From assembly GCF_002197645.1 (NCBI RefSeq), contig NZ_CP021874.1, positions 3,162,001 to 3,226,000 on the forward strand: a stretch of 64,000 bases of DNA. The letters are read 5' to 3'. The DNA is from Enterococcus wangshanyuanii (GTDB lineage Bacteria; Bacillota; Bacilli; Lactobacillales; Enterococcaceae). Of the stretch, positions 18,914 to 26,987 are shown piece after piece. The notes under the pieces are model-generated. The model was not told the DNA's origin. It did not search any database and saw only the letters and a program-made list of their open reading frames with translations. Made by a program: the position numbers and the translations under genes. Within the stretch, counting starts at the first letter, position 1; each line of letters opens with the position of its first letter.

Positions 18914-19225
18914 AGAAATGAATATCAGCTTAAATGGATGCAAGAGTAAGAGCTATGCAGGTCATTTTTTGAAGATGAATCAAGAGTAGAAGGGTGAGAC
19001 TTCCGAAGGGGCTGCCTCTTTCTCACAGTTTATTCGGGTGTAGAGTGCAGACAGAACTAATTTTTAGTTTTATCTGCACTCTTTTAAGTATAGAAAATTA
19101 AAAAAGTCATGATAGCCTTTCCTTATCATACCTCGAGATTAACTATTATCAGTTTCTCCGGTTTTGTACTATCATAGTAAGACAAAGCATAAAAAGTAAG
19201 TGAACAAGAAAGGGAGCGGGAAAAA
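18914..19225. other. Intergenic region with repeat copy C and terminator
   Basis: No gene is seen. Positions 18990-19040 carry a GGTGAGAC...GGGGCTGC...CAGTTTATTC block related to the other intergenic repeats. A hairpin follows with stem AGAGTGCAGA/TCTGCACTCT (19042-19083) and T-run. Near 19167-19179 there is a short palindrome TACTA-TCA-TAGTA ahead of the next gene. Confidence 0.7.
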
Positions 19226-19603
19226 ATGCAATTAGTATCAGGAGAAAAAGGGTTTGAGCTAGTACATGAAAGTGGGAACTGGCTGATGAAAAAAGATCTT
19301 GGTTTTTCACCAGTTGAAATGTTGGTCGCATCGATCGGTGGATGCGGTGCGTATGTCTACGAAAAAATTTTAACAAACTCTACCATAGATTTTACGATCA
19401 AGTCAGTAGATATTTCCTATGAACGTGCGGAAGATAAACCTGCAAAGCCATTGAGTCAGGTAACGATCCTTTTTACGATCCAAGTACCAGAAGAAGCCCA
19501 AGGGAAAGCCGAACGTGCTTTAAAATTAATTGGGAAAAACTGTCCTGTGATGCAGTCTCTAGATCCAGCGATCGAAGTTATAGAGAGAGTTCAATTCGTT
19601 TAA
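19226..19603 (+). CDS. OsmC/Ohr family protein
   Basis: The 125-residue OsmC-fold protein has the segment GFSPVEMLVASIGGCGAYV (residues 26-44) and the second conserved Cys in NCPVMQSL near 110. OsmC proteins are thiol-dependent peroxidases acting on organic hydroperoxides, with the two Cys as redox pair. Here Cys at the GGCG and NCPV positions fits. GGGAGCGGG precedes the ATG. It is a single gene upstream of an oligopeptide-binding lipoprotein. Confidence 0.88.
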   Translation: MQLVSGEKGFELVHESGNWLMKKDLGFSPVEMLVASIGGCGAYVYEKILTNSTIDFTIKSVDISYERAEDKPAKPLSQVTILFTIQVPEEAQGKAERALKLIGKNCPVMQSLDPAIEVIERVQFV

Positions 19604-19643
19604 TCAAATAAGCTTTTTTTGAGAAAGAGAAAGTAGGAAGCAA

Positions 19644-21284
19644 ATGAAAAAGTTTTTTATTATCAGTTCAATCATCACAGGAATCTTTTTGACAGGATGC
19701 TCAACGACTGATCAATCAACAAACAATGAAAAAGAGAAGGCAATCGTTCGTTTTACTGAACCAGCAGAGCTTTTGACTCTTGATACGACACAAGAAGAAG
19801 ATTTCACTAGCTTCAATGCACAGAATCAGGTATTGGAAGGACTGTACCAATTAAATGATAAAGATGAAGCGATTCCAGCGGTTGCTGAAAAGCTTCCAGA
19901 AATCAGTGAAGATAAACAAACCTATACGATCAATCTCAGAAAAGATGCGAAATGGTCAAACGGCGAAGCGGTGACAGCTAATGATTTCCTTTATGCATGG
20001 AGACGTGCAGTGACGCCTGAAACGGCCCCCTCCTATGCTAGTCTGTTTGTTTCAACGATCAAAAATGCTGATGACATTTATCAAGGGAAAGTAAAACCTG
20101 AAGAATTAGGCGTAGAAGCGCCAGATGACTATACATTAGTTGTTCATTTGATCAAGCCGATACCTTACTTTACCTCGTTACTGACCTTTGAAACATTTTT
20201 CCCGATCAATCAAGCCTTTGCTGAAAAACAAGGGAGTAATTATGGGACATCTAGTCAAACGACATTATATAATGGACCATTTACTTTAGAAGGCTGGGAG
20301 CAAAATTCCGATACATGGCAGTATGTCAAAAACCCGGAGTACTGGGATAAAAAGAATGTCCAAGTCGATGAAATCCAGACAACGGTTGTTAAATCGACAA
20401 GTACAGCAGTCAATTTATATCAAACAGATGAACTTGATCGTGTCGTTTTAGATGGTGAGTTTTCAAAGCAGTATAAAAATGATCCTGACTTCCAAAATCA
20501 AAATGATACAAAAATGGGCTACCTTCGTTTTAATCAAGGAAAAGACAAGCCGCTTAACAATGCTCAGTTGAGAAAAGCCATTTCATTAGCGATCGATCGT
20601 AAAACCTTTGTTGAGAATGTTTTAGGAGACGGCTCGATCGCAGCAACTGGATTTGTTCCGCAAAATTTTGTCCAAAATCCTACAACAGGTGAAGATTTCC
20701 GTGAAGAAAGTGGCGTACAGCAGACATTTGATAAAGAAGCGGCACGGGAAGCACTTGATCTTGCCAAGAAAGAGCTGAATCAATCAGAATTTACATTGGT
20801 TTATTTAGCAAAAGATACGGATAGTGAGAAAAAAACGGCAGAATATTTAGCAAGCCAAGTTGCTGAAGTTTTACCTGAAGTTAAATTTGAAATCACGACT
20901 TTACCAAGCAATAATTTACAGGAACGCTATTTATCTGGCGATTATGACATCGCTTTTGGTCAATGGATGCCAGACTTTAAAGATGCGATCACATTTTTAG
21001 ATATGTTTACATCAATGTCTGGTCTAAATCATGTGAATTATAAGAGTGAAGAATATGATCGACTGATTGAAGCAGCGGTAGCGACCGATGCTGCAGATGA
21101 GGAAAAGAGATGGTCTGATTTATTGGAAGCGGAGCATGTTTTATTAGGAAAAGATTATGTTATCGCACCGATCTATCAGCAGCAAACAGCTTTGTTACAA
21201 AAGAAAACGATCAGTGGTGTTGTAAAACATAGCTTTGGATCACCCTATAGTTTTAAGTATATCCGTGTAGATAAAACAGAATAG
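19644..21284 (+). CDS. Oligopeptide ABC transporter substrate-binding lipoprotein (OppA-like)
   Basis: This is a 546-residue SBP_bac_5 family protein. The signal peptide ends in the lipobox LTGC with the lipidated Cys at 19. Mature-protein hallmarks are ENQ-like ASFNAQNQVLEGLY, WSNGEAVTANDFLYAWRR (residues ~110-127) and the long C-terminal lobe ending in SFKYIRVDKTE. It binds peptides outside the cell for an Opp permease that is not encoded nearby, so it is an orphan binding protein. Enterococci carry several such paralogues, some binding sex pheromones; which class this is cannot be told. Confidence 0.9.
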   Translation: MKKFFIISSIITGIFLTGCSTTDQSTNNEKEKAIVRFTEPAELLTLDTTQEEDFTSFNAQNQVLEGLYQLNDKDEAIPAVAEKLPEISEDKQTYTINLRKDAKWSNGEAVTANDFLYAWRRAVTPETAPSYASLFVSTIKNADDIYQGKVKPEELGVEAPDDYTLVVHLIKPIPYFTSLLTFETFFPINQAFAEKQGSNYGTSSQTTLYNGPFTLEGWEQNSDTWQYVKNPEYWDKKNVQVDEIQTTVVKSTSTAVNLYQTDELDRVVLDGEFSKQYKNDPDFQNQNDTKMGYLRFNQGKDKPLNNAQLRKAISLAIDRKTFVENVLGDGSIAATGFVPQNFVQNPTTGEDFREESGVQQTFDKEAAREALDLAKKELNQSEFTLVYLAKDTDSEKKTAEYLASQVAEVLPEVKFEITTLPSNNLQERYLSGDYDIAFGQWMPDFKDAITFLDMFTSMSGLNHVNYKSEEYDRLIEAAVATDAADEEKRWSDLLEAEHVLLGKDYVIAPIYQQQTALLQKKTISGVVKHSFGSPYSFKYIRVDKTE

Positions 21285-21295
21285 TATAGTAGAAA

Positions 21296-21342
21296 AAATA
21301 TAGAAGAAAGTATGAAATATGCTTTCTCCTATATTTTTTATT
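21296..21342 (+). terminator. Intrinsic terminator
   Basis: AATATAG.AGAAAG pairs with CTTTCT.CTATATT, followed by a T-run, after the oppA-like gene. Confidence 0.8.
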
Positions 21343-21348
21343 TTTCTC

Positions 21349-21410
21349 TTGACATATGACTGACCGTTCATGTATTATGTATTTATGATATATGAACGAT
21401 TGCTCATGTG
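21349..21410 (+). promoter_or_regulatory. Metal-responsive promoter with two ATGA-N8-TCAT operators
   Basis: TTGACA (21349-21354) and TATTAT (21373-21378) form the promoter. One operator, ATGA-N8-TCAT, occupies the spacer (21356-21371). A second copy lies downstream of the -10 (21392-21407). The imperfect dyads resemble ArsR/SmtB-family (CzrA/CadC type) operators, which would block polymerase until metal is bound. No ArsR gene is adjacent, so the repressor is encoded elsewhere. Confidence 0.75.
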
Positions 21411-21462
21411 AAAAACTAAGTGTATCTTTTCAGAAAATAATCAATTAAGGAGGATGACTACA

Positions 21463-23394
21463 ATGGAAACAACTCATGCACAAAAATGCTCAGGAGAACA
21501 AGGACACACACATGATCATGGCCATAATCATAGTCATGGCAAATCACCCGTTATTTTATTCTTTACAGGTTTGGTATTATTTATTGTTGCTTTTTTTACA
21601 AATGAAGGTTCTTTGATCCAACATATTCTTTTTATCAGTGCTACATTCCTATCGGGCTATCACATTATTTTGGAAGGAATCGTAGAAACAGTAGAGCAGT
21701 CTAAAGCCAAAAGAAAATTTGCACCAAATGTTCACATTTTGATGACTTTAGCAGCTTTTGGTGCGATCATCATCGGAAGCTATGAAGAAGCAGCACTGTT
21801 GATCTTGATTTTTGCGGCTGCCCATTTTCTTGAGGAATATGCTGAAGGGCGCAGTAAAAGAGAAATCACTAATTTATTGAAAATGAATCCAACGGAAGCT
21901 CGCTTGATCCAACCTGACGGAAGTGTCAAAACAGTGGACGTTTCTCAATTAAAAATCGGTGACAAACTTCAAGTCTTGAATGGCGATCAAATCCCGACAG
22001 ATGGTCGTATTTTAACTGGAGCTACGTCTATCGATGAATCATCGATCAATGGAGAAAGTATCCCTAGAGAAAAATCAGTCGGAGACGAAGTATTTGGCAG
22101 CACGATCAATGGTAATGGAACGTTTACAATGGAGGTCACAAAAGACAGCAGCGACACGGTCTTTGCTAAAATCGTTCAATTGGTGAATCAATCTCAATCC
22201 AATTTGTCTAAAACAGCAACAAAAATCCAACAGTTAGAACCATATTATGTGACGATCGTATTGATTTTAGTGCCACTTTTTATTGCGGCAGGCCCGTTCA
22301 TTTTCAATTGGTCATGGAATGATAGCTTCTATCGTGGAATGGTTTTTCTAATTTCTGCTTCTCCATGTGCTTTGGCAGCAAGTGCGGTACCTGCAACTTT
22401 GTCAGGAATCTCCAACTTAGCTAAAAGAGGCGTTCTATTTAAAGGCGGTTCTTATCTAGCTAACCTTGCAACGATCAAATCTGTCGCATTTGATAAAACC
22501 GGAACATTGACACAAGGAAAACCAGTTGTGACTGATTTTTACTTTTTAACTGAAACAAATGAACAAGAATATATCGATATCATTGTTGCTATGGAAAAAA
22601 CAGCCAATCATCCTTTAGCCAATGCAATATTAGCGAAGTTTACTCCTGTTGGAAAATTAGAGTTAACAGTTGAAAATGAGCTTGGAAAAGGCTTGGTTAC
22701 TGTCTTTGACGGAGCAACTTATCAGCTTGGAAAACCCGAGATCTTTGTGAATACGAACAAACAAATCATTGAACACAGTGAGCAATACGCCAAAGAAGGA
22801 AAAACAGTTGTCTATTTTGCGAAAAATCAAGAAGTCATCGGTTTGATTGCGATGATGGATGTCCCAAATGAACATGCTAAACCAGTCATCAGTTATTTGA
22901 AAGCACAAGGCATCCATACCACAATGATTACAGGTGATGCAGAGTTGACAGGACAAGCAGTTGGGCGCCAAATCGGGATCGATGAAGTTGTGGGAAATGT
23001 CTTACCGGAAAATAAAGCAGCGATCGTTCAAGAGCAACAAGAACGCTATGGCAGTGTTGCGATGCTTGGAGATGGTGTGAATGATGCCCCAGCTTTAGTG
23101 ACAGCAGATATCGGTGTTGCAATGGGAGATGGAACGGATATTGCAATCGATGTTGCTGATGCAGTATTGATGCAAAATGACTTAACAAAATTTAGTTATG
23201 CTCATGCCACAGCTAAACGCTTGGACCGTATCATTTGGCAGAATATTATCTTTTCTATGTTTATTGTCGTATTATTGATTACATTGAATATATTTGGAAA
23301 AATGGATATCACGATCGGAGTGATCGCCCATGAAGGGAGCACATTGCTAGTAATACTGAATGGGTTACGTTTATTGATCCCAACAAAAATATAA
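21463..23394 (+). CDS. P1B-4-type heavy-metal-translocating ATPase
   Basis: The 643-residue pump has a His-rich N-terminus (HTHDHGHNHSHG) in place of an HMA domain. The ion-binding motif is S300-P-C302, the phosphorylated Asp lies in D344KTGT, the hinge is GDGVNDAP, and a late helix carries HEGSTLLVILNGLRLL. SPC together with HEGST marks subgroup P1B-4, whose members (CoaT, PfeT/ZosA, FrvA) export Co2+ or Fe2+. AGGAGG is 9 bases before ATG 21463; the ATG at 21454 overlaps it. The metal is inferred as Co/Fe/Zn. Confidence 0.9.
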   Translation: METTHAQKCSGEQGHTHDHGHNHSHGKSPVILFFTGLVLFIVAFFTNEGSLIQHILFISATFLSGYHIILEGIVETVEQSKAKRKFAPNVHILMTLAAFGAIIIGSYEEAALLILIFAAAHFLEEYAEGRSKREITNLLKMNPTEARLIQPDGSVKTVDVSQLKIGDKLQVLNGDQIPTDGRILTGATSIDESSINGESIPREKSVGDEVFGSTINGNGTFTMEVTKDSSDTVFAKIVQLVNQSQSNLSKTATKIQQLEPYYVTIVLILVPLFIAAGPFIFNWSWNDSFYRGMVFLISASPCALAASAVPATLSGISNLAKRGVLFKGGSYLANLATIKSVAFDKTGTLTQGKPVVTDFYFLTETNEQEYIDIIVAMEKTANHPLANAILAKFTPVGKLELTVENELGKGLVTVFDGATYQLGKPEIFVNTNKQIIEHSEQYAKEGKTVVYFAKNQEVIGLIAMMDVPNEHAKPVISYLKAQGIHTTMITGDAELTGQAVGRQIGIDEVVGNVLPENKAAIVQEQQERYGSVAMLGDGVNDAPALVTADIGVAMGDGTDIAIDVADAVLMQNDLTKFSYAHATAKRLDRIIWQNIIFSMFIVVLLITLNIFGKMDITIGVIAHEGSTLLVILNGLRLLIPTKI

Positions 23395-23442
23395 CGGGTT
23401 TGAGATGAAATTGGAATAGAAGTGTTCGTCCATTTATGAAGA

Positions 23443-23487
23443 GACTGAATTGTAACTTTTTAAGTTATAATTCAGTCTTATTTTTTT
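23443..23487 (+). terminator. Intrinsic terminator
   Basis: GACTGAATTGTAACT pairs with AGTTATAATTCAGTC (one wobble) with a T4-5 loop, followed by a T-run. The preceding bases (CCATTTATGAAGAGACTG) resemble the other intergenic repeat copies. Confidence 0.88.
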
Positions 23488-23592
23488 GATGCCCTAATAA
23501 CATAATCGGAAAAGCAATATGTGAGATAGAAAATAGAAAGGTAGCTACAATAGAAGATAATGGAAATAAATTAAAGATAGGGGTGCTCTTTT

Positions 23593-25107
23593 ATGGAACG
23601 GAATTTGGTCAGTGTGTTAGAAGAGAATACGGAATTGAAATTGAACCTGCTAGCAATTATGAGAGATGAAAATGTCTGGATGATCGGTGATGAGTTGGCA
23701 GCGAAACTAGATGTACCTACTAAGCGAGTTCATACGCTAATAAGTAGTCTATTACAAGATCTAATGGATTTTAATTCTGATGCTATCCAGCTCACAACAC
23801 TGAAAGGAAGAGGGAGCTATTTACAGATAGATGATCCGGAGCAATATGTGAAGCTGCGTCAATCTATTATAGAAAACTCTATCATTTTTCAAATTATTTT
23901 AGCAGTTGCTATTGATAAAGAAGTGACTTTAGGCCAATTGTCTATGAATAATTTTGTAAGTGAATCTTCAATTAGGAATCGAATCAAGGCTGTAAATCAG
24001 TTAACAAAATCAATTGGAGTAAAAATAGTAAGTCGTAAAAATCATTACCGATTTCAGGGAGAAGAAGCACAAATAAGGGTGATGCTCAATACGATCTTTT
24101 GGCGTCTCTATAGAGGGGCAGAATGGCCGTTTAGAAATGTGAATCAAAAAAAATTGTTTAAATTATTAGCTAGTATCAGCGGTGAAATCAATCTGTCGTT
24201 TAAATCGCTCACACTATATCAAGTAGGCTACTTATTTGCGATCAATTATAATCGAGCACGTCAGGGACATGACATAACAATAAAATCAAACTGGCAGCCT
24301 TATCTATTTTTATGTGAACAGATTGATCATGAGACGAATATTTATCAGCTATTTTTAGATAATTATGGCTTATCTAAATCAGAAACCAATTTCTTTTTGC
24401 TAGAAGTACTTGCTAGAAGTAAAATCTATACGCATTCGGATAAGCGAAAAATACTTAATTTAGTAAATTTAAAAAATACACCTGCTTATACAGCTTGTGA
24501 ACAATCATTGAAAAAATATGAAGAAAAATTTGGCATGTTATCAAAAACAGAAGAACGGCTCTTTTTTGAATATACGTATCCTTGTCATGTTTACGCTGAA
24601 TTGTTCTTGGATATTGTTTACACCAGCTCAGGCTATCGGATGTATCAGCGGACGGAAAACTATTTTCCAATTCTAAAAAGCAAAATGAAAGAGATTCTAT
24701 CTGAATTATATGAAGAAACTGGGCTCAGCTTATTCTTGAATGAGCACTATTTAATCGATAAATATATCCTGATATTCTCTTTCTTCAAGTCAGCAGTCTG
24801 CTATGAAAAAGAATTTATTATTTATATAGAAACTGATTTATCAGAAATGATGGAACAAAAGTTAATTAACCAAATTGAAGCTAATTTCAAAATATTTTTC
24901 AATATAAAAATCTATACAAGTTTGAACAAGCTGAAAAAAGAACGAAAAGAGTTCGATATCATTATTTCAACCTGTGTTTCTCCAACCTTCAGAATTTATA
25001 CTGATCGAGCCCAATATTTCTTAGTTCATCCAATATTAACAAGAAGAGATATTCGGATGATATCGGATTACTTGCATATGTCTTTGCCTGGAGGAGTGAA
25101 CCAATAG
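23593..25107 (+). CDS. Mga-like transcriptional regulator
   Basis: The 504-residue protein has two N-terminal helix-turn-helix regions (WMIGDELAAKLDVPTKRVHTLI near 29-50; VSESSIRNRIKAVNQL near 118-133). A long PRD-like/EIIB-like region follows, ending with a segment like INQIEANFKIFFNIKIYTSL. This is the layout of Mga/AtxA virulence regulators. It lies just left of integrase cassette 1 and reads towards it. Targets are not evident; the cassette and WxL locus to its right are candidates by position only. Confidence 0.75.
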   Translation: MERNLVSVLEENTELKLNLLAIMRDENVWMIGDELAAKLDVPTKRVHTLISSLLQDLMDFNSDAIQLTTLKGRGSYLQIDDPEQYVKLRQSIIENSIIFQIILAVAIDKEVTLGQLSMNNFVSESSIRNRIKAVNQLTKSIGVKIVSRKNHYRFQGEEAQIRVMLNTIFWRLYRGAEWPFRNVNQKKLFKLLASISGEINLSFKSLTLYQVGYLFAINYNRARQGHDITIKSNWQPYLFLCEQIDHETNIYQLFLDNYGLSKSETNFFLLEVLARSKIYTHSDKRKILNLVNLKNTPAYTACEQSLKKYEEKFGMLSKTEERLFFEYTYPCHVYAELFLDIVYTSSGYRMYQRTENYFPILKSKMKEILSELYEETGLSLFLNEHYLIDKYILIFSFFKSAVCYEKEFIIYIETDLSEMMEQKLINQIEANFKIFFNIKIYTSLNKLKKERKEFDIIISTCVSPTFRIYTDRAQYFLVHPILTRRDIRMISDYLHMSLPGGVNQ

Positions 25108-25235
25108 GATTTGATCAGGAAGAACGTCAGAATGGATAACGACTGTGCTTATTTTTTTATTATGGATTTCTTTAGGGAAAAGAGATTATTTTGCATTAAA
25201 AAAATATTTTTATCATTTTTTTATAAAAAATGTTT

Positions 25236-25267
25236 AAAAAAGGGGACTGATAGCTCCTTTTTTTTGG
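25236..25267 (+). terminator. Intrinsic terminator after the Mga-like gene
   Basis: AAAGGGG pairs with CTCCTTT across a short loop, followed by nine T. It isolates the Mga-like gene from cassette 1. Confidence 0.75.
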
Positions 25268-25318
25268 TCCAAATTATTTTAGAAATAGTATAAGATAATG
25301 ATAGTAAAAGAAAAACAC

Positions 25319-25343
25319 TTCTCGTTCTATGGAGGAACGGGAA
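25319..25343 (+). repeat. Cassette 1 left inverted crossover-like site
   Basis: Left arm 25319-25327, spacer TATGGAG 25328-25334, right arm 25335-25343. The arms are themselves an imperfect palindrome, as expected for two recombinase monomers binding head to head. Confidence 0.8.
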
Positions 25344-25546
25344 ATGTTGTTGGTGAAAAATTAAAATAATATTTTTTTCGAAGATTCTCTTTTTATTTAT
25401 AATCGCAATCCTAAATTTATAATTATTAATATCTCAAAAAAGATAAAATTTTGGTAGCAAAATCATTATAACTCATTTTTAAAAGGAAAACTTATCAATT
25501 TTTTTGATTATATTTAAAAAAATTGAGAAAAAATTGTTTAATTTTA

Positions 25547-25565
25547 GCCGTCAATATAGCCGTCA
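25547..25565 (+). repeat. Cassette 1 left arm-type direct repeats (GCCGTCA x2)
   Basis: GCCGTCA occurs at 25547-25553 and 25559-25565, a 12-bp period, 28 bases before the integrase ATG. The integrase has a Tn916-Int-like N-terminal domain that in relatives binds such arm repeats; binding here is inferred. Confidence 0.7.
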
Positions 25566-25592
25566 ATAATTTTGTAGAGAGGAAGATCAGCT

Positions 25593-26693
25593 ATGGCTAG
25601 AAAGGGAGAAAATATATATAAAAGAAAAGATGGACGATGGGAGGGACGATATATAAAAGGTCGCCGAGCAGATGGTTCAATCTATTATGGTTACATCTAT
25701 GCTAATAACTATAAAGAAGTTAAAAAGAAATTGGTCATCAAAAAAGCTAGTATATTCTCAAATACCAATACCACCGAGCGATTTTATGGAACGGTCAACA
25801 ATTGGCTAGATTATTGGTTGGAATCAGTAGCTGTCTTCAATGTAAAACCTAGTACCTTCGATAGCTATAAGAGTAAAATCGATTGCCATATTCGCCCGGC
25901 TCTTGGAGATATCCATTTAAGCGAGCTAACATCCACTAAAATCGAAAACTTCATAAATAGTACAAAAGAAAAAATCTCAATTAATTCACTGCATGCTGTT
26001 TTCAGAGTTTTAAAAACCGCACTGAAGTATGCAGAAAAGCTTAACTTTGTTCAAAGGTCCTTATATGAGAATATCCAGTTACCTAAAGTTAAAAAACCGA
26101 AGATCGTTACTATTACAAGAACTGAGCATAAACGCTTAGTAAAGGAAGCAAAAAAATCACCAGAAGGATTATCTGTTCTTCTTTCTTTAGAAACAGGGAT
26201 GAGAATTGGAGAAATTTCAGGATTAAAATGGAAAGATATCGATTTTGAGAATCAAACAATTTCAGTTCAAAGAACATTGCAACGAGTGGGAACTCTTTCA
26301 GAGGGAAAATTCAGGACGCATATTATAGAAGAAAAACCAAAATCAGAGACATCAGAACGGATCATTCCGCTTTCCACAGCATTAGTTAAACGTCTACAAA
26401 GAGCAAAAAATCAAAGTAAAAGTGTTTATGTAATCTCTAAGGGAGAAAAATTTGTTGAGCCTCGTACGATTCGTTATCAATTCAAACGGTTACTGGAATC
26501 ATTAAAATTACCAAAATGTTCTTTCCACGCCTTACGACATTCATTTGCGACTCGTTGTTTAGAAAAAGGTGTAAATATAGCAGTTATCAGTTCCTTGATG
26601 GGACACGCTTCTACAAAAATGACATTAGATATCTACACAAATTCGAATCTGAATGAAGAACGTTTAGCAGTTGAATCAGTCACCTGTGTGTAG
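25593..26693 (+). CDS. Tyrosine recombinase/integrase 1
   Basis: The 366-residue phage-type integrase has an N-terminal AP2-like arm-binding domain (GENIYKRKDGRWEGRYIKGR, residues 4-23), a SAM-like core-binding domain (about 65-165) and a catalytic domain. Catalytic residues fit: Arg in LETGMRIGEISGL, His-x-x-Arg in FHALRHSFATR, His in MGHASTKM and Tyr in LDIYTN. It is paralogous to the integrase at 61.5 kb across its whole length. No excisionase or phage genes are adjacent. Position between inverted crossover-like sites suggests an invertase rather than a phage integrase. GAGAGGAAG precedes the ATG. Confidence 0.92.
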   Translation: MARKGENIYKRKDGRWEGRYIKGRRADGSIYYGYIYANNYKEVKKKLVIKKASIFSNTNTTERFYGTVNNWLDYWLESVAVFNVKPSTFDSYKSKIDCHIRPALGDIHLSELTSTKIENFINSTKEKISINSLHAVFRVLKTALKYAEKLNFVQRSLYENIQLPKVKKPKIVTITRTEHKRLVKEAKKSPEGLSVLLSLETGMRIGEISGLKWKDIDFENQTISVQRTLQRVGTLSEGKFRTHIIEEKPKSETSERIIPLSTALVKRLQRAKNQSKSVYVISKGEKFVEPRTIRYQFKRLLESLKLPKCSFHALRHSFATRCLEKGVNIAVISSLMGHASTKMTLDIYTNSNLNEERLAVESVTCV

Positions 26694-26711
26694 TATAAAA
26701 ATTTCAAATTC

Positions 26712-26730
26712 GCCGTCACAATCGCCGTCA
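26712..26730 (+). repeat. Cassette 1 right arm-type direct repeats (GCCGTCA x2)
   Basis: GCCGTCA occurs at 26712-26718 and 26724-26730, again with a 12-bp period, 18 bases after the integrase stop. It is in the same orientation as the left pair. Confidence 0.7.
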
Positions 26731-26773
26731 CCTAAATAAATAAGCCTTGCTATATCAATCTTTTTATGAGGAT

Positions 26774-26798
26774 CTCTTGTTCCTCCATAGAACGAGAA
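26774..26798 (-). repeat. Cassette 1 right inverted crossover-like site
   Basis: Left arm 26774-26782, spacer CTCCATA 26783-26789, right arm 26790-26798. Read on the minus strand it begins with the same 20 bases as the left site. It lies 190 bases before the WxL-locus regulator. Between them, GCAAACAGAC occurs twice (26903-26912, 26921-26930) with an 18-bp period. Confidence 0.8.
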
Positions 26799-26987
26799 TA
26801 GAAAAAAATTAAGATAAGAAAAAAATGTAACTTTAGCTTGAGTTAAATTTTACAATAAAAAATAAAGAATCACTATTTTATTGCTCGTTTTATTGAGGAA
26901 TAGCAAACAGACGGTTGTAAGCAAACAGACATAAAAGTAGCCCTTTAGATTTACTGTTTGGAATGTCAAAAATCAAGGAGGAAAAAA

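Larger units (their letters stand above)
25319..26798. mobile_element. Putative invertible integrase cassette 1
   Basis: The segment is bounded by inverted copies of a recombination-like site. Left is 25319-25343: arms TTCTCGTTC/GAACGGGAA around TATGGAG. Right is 26774-26798: arms CTCTTGTTC/GAACGAGAA around CTCCATA, the reverse complement of the left spacer. Twenty bases (TTCTCGTTCTATGGAGGAAC) are identical in inverted orientation. Inside are one tyrosine integrase gene and four direct GCCGTCA repeats. Arm-spacer-arm geometry with a 7-bp asymmetric spacer is that of a tyrosine recombinase crossover site, and inverted sites predict inversion of about 1.45 kb. The rest of 25345-25546 is AT-rich with several -10-like hexamers on both strands but no convincing complete promoter. 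No terminator is seen between the integrase stop and the right site. Confidence 0.75.

Noticed and set aside
25111-25293. 60-codon open frame after the Mga-like gene
   Set aside because: It starts with TTG without a ribosome binding site, is Phe/Lys-rich as expected of AT-rich noncoding DNA, and runs through the terminator at 25236.
25432-25470. A strong outward promoter in cassette 1 comparable with that of cassette 2
   Set aside because: TATAAT and TATAAA hexamers occur on the minus strand, but the nearest TTGATA or TTGAGA lies at the wrong distance (22 and 10 bases), so no complete promoter can be claimed.
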